From contig JARUPZ010000009.1 of the NCBI GenBank assembly GCA_031213475.1, forward strand, positions 8,341,601 through 8,405,600: DNA of 64,000 nucleotides, written 5' to 3'. Both the position numbers and the translations under genes were made by a program. Origin of the DNA: Nereocystis luetkeana. Taxonomy: Eukaryota > Sar > Phaeophyceae > Laminariales > Laminariaceae. The notes below the pieces were generated by a model. That model was not told the DNA's origin, ran no database searches, and worked only from the letters and a program-made list of their open reading frames with translations. Below, piece by piece: positions 1-13,885 of the stretch (positions are counted from its first letter, which is position 1; each line of letters opens with the position of its first letter).

Positions 1-3000
1 ATAACAGCTGCATCACGTAGGCGGGCGGGGGTACAACAGTAGTAGACCCCGTAGGCCTAAACGCTCGACCTTCCCGTCCAACGGGGGAATGCTGCAGTAT
101 CAACAGAGGGGGAGGGGGCACAACAGTACCAGACCCGTATGATCATACCCATCATAACCTCGTCAAAGGGGGAAAAACAGCAGAATCACGTGGGCGGGAG
201 GGAGCACAACAGTACCAGACCCCGTAGGATCACACCCTCGACCTTCCCGTCAAACCGGAGAATGCTGCAGCATCAAGAGGGGGAGAGGGGGCAGAAAAGT
301 ACGAGACCCCGGAATATCATACCCTCGACCTTCCCGTCGAACGGTGGAATGCTGCAGTATCAACAGAAAGGGAGGGGGCACAACAGTACCAGACCCCGTA
401 GGATCATACCCTCCCCTTGAACGTCCAACCGGGAGAATGCTGCAGTAATATGAGAGAGGGAGGGGTCACAACAGTACCAGGCCCCGTAGTATGATACCCT
501 CTATAACCTCGTGAAATCAGGAGATAACAGCAGCATCACGTGGGCGGGGGGGGGCACAACAGTACCAGACCCCGTAGGCCTATACCCCCGACCTTCCCGT
601 CAAACGGGGGAATGCTGCAGTAGCAAGAGAGAGGGAGGGGGCAGAAAAGTAAGAGACCCCGGAGGATCATACCCTCCCCTTGAACGTCTAAACCGGAGAA
701 TGCTGCAGTAATAGGAGAGAGGGAGGGGGCAAAGCAGTACCATGCCCCGTAGGATCATACTCTTTATAACCTCGTCAAAGCGGGGGAAAGCAGCACAACC
801 ACATGGGCGGGAGCGGGCACAACAGTACCAGACCCCGTAGGACCATACTCTCCCCTTGAACGTCCAACCGGGAGAATGCTGCAGTAATATGAGAGAGGGA
901 GCGGTCACAATAGTACCGGGCCCCGTAGGATCATACCCTCTATACCCTAGTCAAAGAAGGAGATAACAGCAAAAGCACGCGGGCGGGATGGGGCACAACA
1001 GTACCAGACCCCGTATGATCATATCCTCTATAATCTTGTCAAGGCGGGAGATAACAGCTGCATCACGTGGGCGGGCGGGGGTACAACAGTAGTAGACCCC
1101 GTAGGCCTATACGCTAGACCTTCCCGTCCAACGGGGGAATGCTGCAGTATCAACAGAGGGGGAGGGGGCACAACAGTACCAGACCCGTATGATCATACCC
1201 ATTAAAACCTCGTCAAAGGGGGAAAAACAGCAGAATCACGTGGGCGGGAGGGGGCACAACAGTACCAGACCCCGTAGGATCACACCCTCGACCTTCCCGT
1301 CCAACGGGATAATGCTGAAGTATCAAACGAGATGGAGGGGGCAGAACATTACGAGACCCCGGAGGATCATACCCTCCGGAACCTCGTCGAACCGGGAAAT
1401 AACAGCAGCATCACGTGGGCGGGAGGGGGCACAACAGTACCAGACCCCGTAGGCCTATACCATCGACCTTCCCGTCAACCGTTAGAATACTGCAGTATCA
1501 AGGGAGGGGGAGGGGGCACAACAGTACGTGACCTCTGGGATACTACCCTCGACTTTCCCGTCTTACGGGGGAATGCTGCGGTATCAACAGAGGGGGAGGG
1601 ATCACAACAGTACCAGACCCCGTATGATCATATCCTCTATAACCTTGTCAAAGCGGGAGATAACAGCTGCATCACGTAGGCGGGCGGGGGTACAACAGTA
1701 GTAGACCCCGTAGGCCTAAACGCTCGACCTTCCCGTCCAACGGGGGAATGCTGCAGTATCCACAGATGGGGAGGGGGCACAACAGTACCAGGCCCGTATG
1801 ATCCTACCCTCTACAAGCTTGTCAAAGCGGGAGATTACAGCAGCATCACGTTGGCGGGCGGGGGCATAACAGTACAACACCCGGTAGGATCATACCCTCG
1901 ACCTTCCCGTCAAACGGGAGAATGTTGCAGTATCAAGAGATCGGGAGGGGGCACAACACTCCCAGACCCCGTAGGATTATACCCTCTATAACCTCGTCAA
2001 AGCGGGCGAAAACAGCAGCATCACGTGGGCGGGAGGGGGCACAACAGTACCCAAACCCGTAGGACCATACCCTCCCCTTGAACGTCCAACCGGGAGAATG
2101 ATGCAGGAATAAGAGAGAAGTAGTGGGTACAATAGTACCAGGCCCCGTAAGATCATACCCTCTATACCCTAGTCAAAGCGGGTAAAAACATTAGAAGCAC
2201 GCGGGCGGGAGGGGGCACAACAGTACCAGACCCCGTAGGATCACACCCTCGACCTTCCCGTCAAACGGGATAATGCTGCAGTATCAAGCGAGATGGAGGG
2301 GGCAGAACATTACGAGACCCCGGAGGATCATACCCTCTGGAACCTCGTCGAACCGGGAGATAACAGCAGCATCACGTGGGCGGGAGGGGGCACAACAGTA
2401 CCAGACCCCGTAGGACCATACCCTCCCCTTGAACGTCCAACCGGGAGAATGATGCAGCAAGAAGAGAGAAGGAGTGGGCACAATAGTACCAGGCCCCGTA
2501 GGATCATACCCTCTATACCTTACTCAAACCGGGTGAAAACAGCAGAAGCACGCGGGCGGGAGGGGGCACAACAGTACCAGACCCCGTAGGATCACACCCT
2601 CGACCTTCCCGTCCAACGGGATAATGCTGCAGTATCAAACGAGATGGAGGGGGCAGAACATTACGAGACCCCGGAGGATCATACCCTCTGGAACCTCGTC
2701 GAACCGGGAGATAACAGCAGCATCACGTGGGCGGGAGGGGGCACAACAGTACCAGACCCCGTAGGCCTATACCATCGACCTTCCCGTCAACCGTTAAAAT
2801 GCTGCAGTATCAAGAGAGGGGGAGGGGGCACAACAGTACGTGACCCCTGGGATACTACCCTCGACTTTCCCGTCTTACGGGGGAATGCTGCGGTATCAAC
2901 AGAGGGGGAGGGATCACAACCGTACCAGACCCGTATACACATACCCTCTAGAAGCTCGTCAAAGCGGGAGATAACAGAATCATCACGTCGGCGGGAAGGG

Positions 3001-5236
3001 GACCAACAGTACCAGACCCCGTGGGACTATACCCTCGACCTTCGCGTCTAAGGAATGGTGCAGTATCCACATATGGGGAGGGGGCACAACAGTACCAGGC
3101 CCGTATGATCCTACCCTCTATAAGCTTGTCAAAGCGGGAGATAACAGCAGCATCACGTTGGCGGGCGGGGGCATAACAGTACAACACCCCGTAGGATCAT
3201 ACCCTCGACCTTCCCGTCAAACGTGAGAATGTTGCAGTATCAAGAGATCGGGAGGGGGCACAACACTCCCAGACCCCGTAGGATTATACCCTCTATAACC
3301 TCGTCAAAGCGGGCGAAAACAGCAGCATCACGTGGGCGGGAGGGGGCACAACAGTGCCCAAACCCGTAGGACCATACCCTCCCCTTGAACGTCCAAACGG
3401 GAGAGTCCTGCAGTAATAGGATAGCAGGAGGGGGCACAACAGTACCAGGCCCCGTAGGATCATACCCTCTATAACCTCGTCAAAGCGGGAGATAACAGCA
3501 GCATCACGTGGGCGGGAGGGGGCACAACAGTACCCAAACCCGTAGGACCATACCCTCTCCTTGAACGTCAAAACGGGAGAATGATGCAGGAATAAGAGAG
3601 AAGGAGTGGGCACAATAGTACCAGGCCCCGTAAGATCAAACCCTCTATACCCTAGTCAAAGCGGGTAAAAACAGCAGAAGCACGCGGGCGGGAGGGGGCA
3701 CAACAGTACCAGACCCCGTAGGACCATACCCTCCCCTTGAACGTCCAACCGGGAGAATGATGCAGCAAGAAGAGAGAATGAGTGGGCACAATAGTACCAG
3801 GCCCCGTAGGATCATACCCTCTATACCTTAGTCAAAGCGGGTAAAAACAGCAGCATCACGTGGGCGGGAGGGGGCACAACAGTACCAGACCCCGTAGGAT
3901 CACACCCTCGACCTTCCCGTCCAACGGGATAATGCTGAAGTATCAAACGAGATGGAGGGGGCAGAACATTACGAGACCCCGGAGGATCATACCCTCCGGA
4001 ACCTCGTCGAACCGGGAAATAACAGCAGCATCACGTGGGCGGGAGGGGGCACAACAGTACCAGACCCCGTAGGCCTATACCATCGACCTTCCCGTCAACC
4101 GTTAGAATGCTGCAGTATCAAGGGAGGGGGAGGGGGCACAACAGTACGTGACCCCTGGGATACTACCCTCGACTTTCCCGTCTTACGGGGGAATGCTGCG
4201 GTATCAACAGAGGGGGAGGGATCACAACAGTACCAAACCCCGTATGATCATATCCTCTATAACCTTGTCAAAGCGGGAGATAACAGCTGCATCACGTAGG
4301 CGGGCGGGGGTACAACAGTAGTAGACCCCGTAGGCCTAAACGCTCGACCTTCCCGTCCAACGGGGGAATGCTGCAGTATCAACAGAGGGGGAGGGGGCAC
4401 AACAGTACCAGACCCGTATGATCATACCCATCATAACCTCGTCAAAGGGGGAAAACAGCAGAATCACGATGGCGGGAGGGAGCACAACAGTACCAGACCC
4501 CGTAGGATCACACCCTCGACCTTCCCGTCAAACCGGAGAATGCTGCAGCATCAAGAGGGGGAGAGGGGGCAGAAAAGTACGAGACCCCGGAATATCATAC
4601 CCTCGACCTTCCGTCGAACGGTGGAATGCTGCAGTATCAACAGAAAGGGAGGGGGCACAACAGTACCCGACCCCGTAGGACCATACCCTCCCCTTGAACG
4701 TCCAACCGGGAGAATGATGCAGCAAGAAGAGAGAAGGAGTGGGCACAATAGTACCAGGCCCCGTAGGATCATACCCTCTATACCTTAGTCAAAGCGGGTA
4801 AAAACAGCAGCATTACGTGGGCGGGAGGGGGCACAACAGTACCAGACCCCGTAGGATCACACCCTCGACCTTCCCGTCCAACGGGATAATGCTGCAGTAT
4901 CAAACGAGATGGAGGGGGCAGAACATTACGAGACCCCGGAGGATCATACCCTCCGGAACCTCGTCGAACCGGGAAATAACAGCAGCATCACGTGGGCGGG
5001 AGGGGGCACAACAGTACCAGACCCCGTAGGCCTATACCATCGACCTTCCCGTCAACCGTTAGAATACTGCAGTATCAAGGGAGGGGGAGGGGGCACAACA
5101 GTACGTGACCCCTGGGATACTACCCTCGACTTTCCCGTCTTACGGGGGAATGCTGCGGTATCAACAGAGGGGGAGGGATCACAACAGTACCAGACCCCGT
5201 ATGATCATATCCTCTATAACCTTGTCAAAGCGGGAG

Positions 5237-6496
5237 ATAACAGCTGCATCACGTAGGCGGGCGGGGGTACAACAGTAGTAGACCCCGTAGGCCTAAACGC
5301 TCGACCTTCCCGTCCAACGGGGGAATGCTGCAGTATCAACAGAGGGGGAGGGGGCACAACAGTACCAGACCCGTATGATCATACCCATCATAACCTCGTC
5401 AAAGGGGGAAAAAAAGCAGAATCACGTGGGCGGGAGGGAGCACAACAGTACCAGACCCCGTAGGATCACACCCTCGACCTTCCCGTCAAACCGGAGAATG
5501 CTGCAGCATCAAGAGGGGGAGAGGGGGCAGAAAAGTACGAGACCCCGGAATATCATACCCTCGACCTTCCCGTCGAACGGTGGAATGCTGCAGTATCAAC
5601 AGAAAGGGAGGGGGCACAACAGTACCAGACCCCGTAGGATCATACCCTCCCCTTGAACGTCCAACCGGGAGAATGCTGCAGTAATATGAGAGAGGGAGGG
5701 GTCACAACAGTACCAGGCCCCGTAGTATGATACCCTCTATAACCTCGTGAAATCAGGAGATAACAGCAGCATCACGTGGGCGGGGGGGGGCACAACAGTA
5801 CCAGACCCCGTAGGCCTATACCCCCGACCTTCCCGTCAAACGGGGGAATGCTGCAGTAGCAAGAGAGAGGGAGGGGGCAGAAAAGTAAGAGACCCCGGAG
5901 GATCATACCCTCCCCTTTAACGTCCAAACCGGAGAATGCTGCAGTAATAGGAGAGAGGGAGGGGGCAAAGCAGTACCATGCCCCGTAGGATCATACTCTT
6001 TATAACCTCGTCAAAGCGGGGGAAAGCAGCACAACCACATGGGCGGGAGCGGGCACAACAGTACCAGACCCCGTAGGACCATACTCTCCCCTTGAACGTC
6101 CAACCGGGAGAATGCTGCAGTAATATGAGAGAGGGAGGGGTCACAATAGTACCGGGCCCCGTAGGATCATACCCTCTATACCCTAGTCAAAGAAGGAGAT
6201 AACAGCAAAAGCACGCGGGCGGGATGGGGCACAACAGTACCAGACCCCGTATGATCATATCCTCTATAATCTTGTCAAGGCGGGAGATAACAGCTGCATC
6301 ACGTGGGCGGGCGGGGGTACAACAGTAGTAGACCCCGTAGGCCTATACGCTAGACCTTCCCGTCCAACGGGGGAATGCTGCAGTATCAACAGAGGGGGAG
6401 GGGGCACAACAGTACCAGACCCGTATGATCATACCCATTAAAACCTCGTCAAAGGGGGAAAAACAGCAGAATCACGTGGGCGGGAGGGAGCACAAC
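5237..6496. repeat. Satellite block duplicated from 1-1,260
   Basis: This stretch repeats window positions 1-1,260 at a constant offset of 5,236 bp with few differences. It includes the unusual monomer with ACAACAGTAGTAGACCCCGT and the GGCCTAAACGCTCG variant. The same block is itself a 12-monomer unit of 1,050 bp, because position 139 also matches 1,189. The array has therefore grown by copying multi-monomer segments, not single monomers. Confidence 0.85.
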
Positions 6497-9400
6497 AGTA
6501 CCAGACCCCGTAGGATCACACCCTCGACCTTCCCGTCAAACCGGAGAATGCTGCAGCATCAAGAGGGGGAGAGGGGGCAGAAAAGTACGAGACCCCGGAA
6601 TATCATACCCTCGACCTTCCCGTCGAACGGTGGAATGCTGCAGTATCAACAGAAAGGGAGGGGGCACAACAGTACCCGACCCCGAAGGACCATACCCTCC
6701 CCTTGAACGTTCAAACAGGAGAAACCAGCAGTAATAAGATAGAGGGAGGGGGCACAACAGTACCAGACCCCGTAGGCCTATACGCTTGACCTTTCCGTCT
6801 AACGGGGGAATCCTGCAGTGATAGGATAGCAGGAAGGGGCACAACAGTACCAGGTCCCGTAGCATAATACCCTCTACATCCTCGTCAAAGCGTGAGAAAA
6901 CAGCAGAACCCCGTGGGCGGTAGGGGGCACAACAGTACCAGACCCGTAGGACCATACCCTCCCCTTGAACGTCCAACCGGGAGTATGCTGCAGTAATATG
7001 AGAGAGGGAGGGGTCACAACAGTACCAGGCCCCGTAGTATGATACCCTCTATAACCTCGTGAAATCAGGAGATAACAGCAGCATCACGTGGGCGGGGGGG
7101 GGCACAACAGTACCAGACCCCGTAGGCCTATACCCCCGACCTTCCCGTCAAACGGGGGAATGCTGCAGTAGCAAGAGAGAGGGAGGGGGCAGAAAAGTAA
7201 GAGACCCCGGAGGATCATACCCTCCCCTTTAACGTCCAAACGGGAGAATGCTGCAGTAATAGGAGAGAGGGAGGGGGCATAGCAGTACCATGCCCCGTAG
7301 GATCATACTCTTTATACCCTCGTCCAAGCGGGGGAAAGCAGCACAACCACATGGGCGGGAGCGGGCACAACAGTCCCAGACCCCGTAGGACCATACCCTC
7401 CCCTTGAACGTCTAACCGCGGGAATGCTAGAGTGATAAGGGAGAGGGAGGGGCCACAACAGTACCAGACCCCGTAGGACCATACCCTCCTCTTGAACGTC
7501 CAAACGGGAGAATGCTGAAGTATCAACAGAGGGGGAGGGGACACAACAGTACAAGTCTCCGTTTGATCATACCTTCTATAACCTCGTCAAAACGGGACAT
7601 AACAGCAGCATCACGTGGGCGGGAGGGGACACAATAGTACCAGGCCCCGTTGGATCATACCCTCTTTACCCTCGTCAAAGCGGAAAAAAACAGCAAAATC
7701 ACGCGGGAGGGATGGGGCACAAGAGTACCAGACCCCGTAGGATCACACCCTCAACCCTCCCGTCAAACGAGAGAATGCTGCAGCATCAAGAGAGGGGAAG
7801 GGGGCCCAACAGTACCAGACCCCGTAGGATCATACCCTCGACCTTCCCGTCGAACGGGAGAATGCTGCGGTATCAAGAGAGAGGGAGGGGGCAGAACATT
7901 GCGAGACCCCGGAAGATCATACCCTTTGGAACCTCGTCAAGCCGAGAGATAACAGCAGCATCACGTGGGCGGGTGAGGGCACAGCAGTACCGGACCCCGT
8001 AGACCTATACCCTCGACCTTCCCGCCAAACGGGAGAATACTGCAGATCAAACGATCGGGAGGGGACACAACAGTACCAGACCCCGTAGGATCATACCCTC
8101 TATAACCTCGTCAAAGCGGGTGAAAACAGCAGCATCACGTGGGCTTGAGGGGGTACAACAGTACCCGACCCTGTAGGACCTCCCCTTGAACGTCCAAACG
8201 GAGAAATGCTGCAGTAATAAGAGTAAGGCAGGGGGCATACCAGTACCAGGCCACGTAGTATCATACATTCTATCACCTCGGCAAAGCGGGAGAAAACAGC
8301 GGAGTCACGTGGGCGGAAGGGGGCACAACAGTACCAGACCCCGTAGGATTATGCCCTCCACTTGAACGTCCAAACGGGAGAATGCTGCAGTAACAAGCGA
8401 GAGCCCGTAGGATCATACCCTCGACCTTCCTGTACAACGGGAGAACGTTGCAGTAGTAAGAGAGCGGGAGGGGGCAGAAAAGTACGAGACCCCGGAGGAT
8501 CATACCTTCGACGTTCCCGTCGAACGGGGGAATGCTGCAGTATCAACAGAGAGGGAGGGGGCACAACAGTACCCGACCCCGTAGGACCATACCCTCCCCT
8601 TGAATGTCCAAACGGGAGAATCCAGCAGAACAAAGATAGAGGGAGGGGGCACAACAGTACCAGACCCCGTAGGTCTATACCCTCGACCTTTCCGTCTAAC
8701 GGGGGAATGATGCAGTATCAACAGAAGGGGAGGGGGCACAACAGTACCAGACGCGTTGGATCATTCCCTCTATAACCTCGTTAAAGCGGGAAAAAGCAGC
8801 AGAATCACGTAAGCGGGAGGGGGCACAACAGTCCCAGACCCCGTAGGTTCATACCCTCGACCTTCCCGTCCAACGGGAGAATGCTGCAGTATCAAGAGAG
8901 AGGGAGGGGGCCGAACAGTACGAGACCCCGGAGGATCATCTCTGAAACCTCGTCAAGGCCGGGAGATAACAGCAGCATCGCGTAAGCTTGAGGGGGCACA
9001 GCAGTACCAGACCCCGTAGGACAATACCCTCTACTCCCTTGTCACTCGGAAAAAAAAAACAAAAAAACTTGAGCGGGAGCGGGCAAACCAGTACCAGACC
9101 CCGTAGGATCATAACCTCGACCTTCCCGTTAAACGGGAGAATGCCGCAGTATCAAGAGAGAGGGGGGGGGCACAACAGTCCGTGACCCCGTAGGATCATA
9201 GCCTCGACCTTCCCGTCTAACGGGGGAATGCTGCAGTTTTCACAGAGGGGGAGGGGGCACAACAGTACCAGACCCGTATGATCATACCCTCTATAACCTC
9301 GTCAAACTGGGAGATAACGGCAGCATCACGTGGGCGGGAGGGGGCACAACAGTACCAGACCCCGTAGGCGTATACCCTCGACCTTACCGGCAAACGGGAG

Positions 9401-10385
9401 AATGCTGCAGTATCAAGATGTCGGGAGGGGGCACAACAGTACCCGACCCCGTAGGATTCTACCCTCCTAAAGCTCGTCTTAGCGGGTGAAAACAGCAGCA
9501 TCGCGTGGGTGGGAGGGGCACAACAGTACCCGACCCCGTAGGACCATACCCTCCCCTTTAACGTCCAAACGGAGGAATGCTGCAGTAATAGGAGAGAGGC
9601 AGGGGGCACAACAGAACCAGACCCCGTAGGATTATACCTTCTATAACCTCGTCAAAGCGGGAAAAAACAGCAGAATCGCGTGGGCAGGAGGGGGCATAAC
9701 AGTACCAGACCCCGTAGGCCTATACCCTCAACCTTCCCGCCAAACGGGAGAATGCTGCAGGAGCAAGAGAGAGGGAGGGGGCACTACAGTACCAGACCCC
9801 GTAGGATCATACCCTCCCCTTGAACGTACAAACGGTAGAATGCTGCAATATCAACATAGGGGGAAGGGGCAAAACAAGACTAGACTACGTTTGATCATAC
9901 CTTCTATAACCTTGTCGAAGCGGGACATAACAGCGGCATCACGTGGGCGGGAGGGTTGACAACAGTACCAGTCCCCGTAGGATCATACCCTCGACCTTCC
10001 TGCCGAACGGGACAATGCTGCAGTATCAAGAGAGAGGGAGGGGGCGCAACAGTACCAGACCCCGTAGGATCATTCCTTCTAAAACCTCGTCAAAGCAGGA
10101 AACAACAGCAGCATCACGTGGGCGGGACGTGGCACAACAGTACCCGACCCCGTAGGATCATACCCTCGACCTTACCGTCCAACGGGAGAATGCAACAGTA
10201 TCAAGAGAGAGGGAGGGGGCAGAACATTACGGGACCCCGGAAGATCATACCCTTTGGAACCTCGTCAAACTGGGAGATAACGGCAGCATCACGTGGGCGG
10301 GAGGGGGCACAACAGTACCAGACCCCGTAGGCCTATACCCTCGACCTTCCCGGCAAACTGGAGAATGCTGCAGTATCAAGATGTC

Positions 10386-13300
10386 GGGAGGGGGCACAAC
10401 AGTACCCGACCCCATAGGATTATACCCTCCTAAGGCTCGTCAAAGCGGGTGTAAACTGCAGCATCACGTGGGCGGGAGGGGGCACAAAAGTACCAGACCC
10501 CGTAGGACAATACCCTCTACTCCCTCGTCACTCGGAAAAAAAAACAAAAAAACTTGAGCGGGAGGGGGCAAAACAGTACCAGACCCCGTAGGATCATAAC
10601 CTCGACCTTCCCGTCAAACGGGAGAATGCCAGAGTATCAAGAGAGAGGGAGGGGGCACAACGGTTCGTGACCCCGTAGGATCATAGCCTCGACCTTCCCG
10701 TCTAACTGGGGAATAATGCAGTTTTCACTGAGTGGGAGGAGGCACAACAGTACCAGACCAGTATGATCATACTCTCTATAACCTCGTCAAACTGGGAGAT
10801 AACGGCAGCATCACGTGGGCGGGAGGGGGCACAACAGTACCAGACCCCGTAGGCCTATACCCTTGACCTTCCCGGCAAACGGGAGAATGCTGCAGTATCA
10901 AGATGTCGGGAGGGGGCACAACTTTACCCGACCCCGTAGGATTCTACCCTCCTAAAGCTCGTCAAAGCGGGTGAAAACAGCAGCATCACGTGGGTGGGAG
11001 GGGCACAACAGTACCCGACCCCGTAGGACCATACCCTCCCCTTGAACGTCCAAACGGAGGAATGCTGCAGTAAAAGGAGAGAGGCAGGGGGCACAACAGA
11101 ACCAGACCCCGTAGGATCATAGCCTCGACCTTCCCGTCAAACGGGGGAATGCCGCAGTTTTCACAGAGGGGAAGGGGGCACAACAGTACCAGACCCGTAT
11201 GATCATACCGTCTATAAGCTCGTCAAAGCGGGAGATAACAGCAGCATCACGTGGGCGGGCGGGGGCATAACAGAACAACACCGCGTAAAATCATACTCTC
11301 GACCTTCCCGTCAAACGGGGGAATGCTGCAGTATCAAACGATCGGGAGGGGGCACAACAGTACCAGACCCCGTAAGATTATACCCTCTATAACCTCGTCA
11401 AAGCGGGCGAAAACACCAGCGTCACGTGGGCGGGAGGGGGCACAACAGTACCCGACCCCGTAGGACCATACCCTCCCCTTTAACGTCCAACGGGAGATTC
11501 CTGCAGTAAATAGAAAGAGATAAAGGGAGGGGGCACAACAGTACCAGACCCGTAGGATCATACCCTCTATAACCTCGTGAAAGAGGGGAAAAACAGCAGA
11601 ATCGCGTGGGCAGGAGGGGGTTAAACAGTACCAGACCCCGTAGTATCATATCCTCGACCTTCCCGTCTAACGGGGGAACGCTGCAGTATTCACAGAGGGG
11701 GAGGGGGCACAACAGTACCAGACCCGTATGATCATACCCTCGATAACCTCGTCAAAGCGGGAGATAACAGCAGCATCACGTGGGCGGGGGGGGGCAGAAC
11801 AGTACAACACCGCGTAGGATCATACCCTCGACCTTCCCGTCAAACGGGAGAAGGCTGCAGTATCAAGAGATCGGGAGGGGGCACAACAGTACCCGACCCC
11901 GTAGGATTATACCCTCTATAACCTCGTCAAAGCGGGCGAAACCACCAGCATCACGTGGGCAAGAGGGGGCACAACAGTACCCGACCCCGTAGGGCCATAC
12001 CCTCCCATTGAACGTCCAACGGGGGAATCCTGCAGTAACAAGCTAGAGGGAGGGGGCATAACAGTACCAGGCCCCGTAGGATTATACACTTTTAAACCTC
12101 GTCAAAGCGAGCGGAAGCAGCAGTATCACGTGGGCGGGAGGGGGCACAACAGTACCCGACCCCATAGGATTATACCCTCCTAAGGCTCGTCAAAGCGGGT
12201 GTAAACTGCAGCATCACGTGGGCGGGAGGGGGCACAAAAGTACCAGACCCCGTAGGACAATACCCTCTACTCCCTCGTCACTCGGAAAAAAAAACAAAAA
12301 AACTTGAGCGGGAGGGGGCAAAACAGTACCAGACCCCGTAGGATCATAACCTCGACCTTCCCGTCAAACGGGAGAATGCCAGAGTATCAAGAGAGAGGGA
12401 GGGGGCACAACGGTTCGTGACCCCGTAGGATCATAGCCTCGACCTTCCCGTCTAACGGGGGAATAATGCAGTTTTCACTGAGTGGGAGGAGGCACAACAG
12501 TACCAGACCAGTATGATCATACTCTCTATAACCTCGTCAAACTGGGAGATAACGGCAGCATCACGTGGGCGGGAGGGGGCACAACAGTACCAGACCCCGT
12601 AAGCCTATACCCTTGACCTTCCCGGCAAACGGGAGAATGCTGCAGTATCAAGATGTCGGGAGGGGGCACAACTTTACCCGACCCCGTAGGATTCTACCCT
12701 CCTAAAGCTCGTCAAAGCGGGTGAAAACAGCAGCATCACGTGGGTGGGAGGGGCACAACAGTACCCGACCCCGTAGGACCATACCCTCCCCTTGAACGTC
12801 CAAACGGAGGAATGCTGCAGTAAAAGGAGAGAGGCAGGGGGCACAACAGAACCAGACCCCGTAGGATCATAGCCTCGACCTTCCCGTCTAACGGGGGAAT
12901 GCCGCAGTTTTCACAGAGGGGGAGGGGGCACAACAGTACCAGACCCGTATGATCATACCGTCTATAAGCTCGTCAAAGCGGGAGATAACAGCAGCATCAC
13001 GTGGGCGGGCGGGGGCATAACAGAACAACACCGCGTAAAATCATACTCTCGACCTTCCCGTCAAACGGGGGAATGCTGCAGTATCAAACGATCGGGAGGG
13101 GGCACAACAGTACCAGACCCCGTAAGATTATACCCTCTATAACCTCGTCAAAGCGGGCGAAAACACCAGCGTCACGTGGGCGGGAGGGGGCACAACAGTA
13201 CCCGACCCCGTAGGACCATACCCTCCCCTTTAACGTCCAACGGGAGATTCCTGCAGTAAATAGAAAGAGATAAAGGGAGGGGGCACAACAGTACCAGACC

Positions 13301-13885
13301 CGTAGGATCATACCCTCTATAACCTCGTGAAAGAGGGGAAAAACAGCAGAATCGCGTGGGCAGGAGGGGGTTAAACAGTACCAGACCCCGTAGTATCATA
13401 TCCTCGACCTTCCCGTCTAACGGGGGAACGCTGCAGTATTCACAGAGGGGGAGGGGGCACAACAGTACCAGACCCGTATGATCATACCCTCGATAACCTC
13501 GTCAAAGCGGGAGAAAACAGCAGCATCACGTGGGCGGGGGGGGGCAGAACAGTACAACACCGCGTAGGATCATACCCTCGACCTTCCCGTCAAACGGGAG
13601 AAGGCTGCAGTATCAAGAGATCGGGAGGGGGCACAACAGTACCCGACCCCGTAGGAGTATACCCTCTATAACCTCGTCAAAGCGGGCGAAACCACCAGCA
13701 TCACGTGGGCAAGAGGGGGCACAACAGTACCCGACCCCGTAGGACCATACCCTCCCATTGAACGTCCAACGGGGGAATCCTGCAGTAACAAGCTAGAGGG
13801 AGGGGGCATAACAGTACCAGGCCCCGTAGGATTATACACTTTTAAACCTCGTCAAAGCGAGCGGAAGCAGCAGTATCACGTGGGC
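10386..13885. repeat. 1,750-bp higher-order tandem duplication
   Basis: Two adjacent blocks, about 10,386-12,135 and 12,136-13,885, are almost identical. Each is 20 satellite monomers long. They share rare private features, such as an A-rich stretch beside ACTTGAGCGGGAGG at about 10,533 and 12,283 and a monomer with TTTTCACTGAGTGGGAGG. Only scattered single-base differences were seen, so this is a recent unequal-exchange or amplification event within the older array. Confidence 0.9.
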
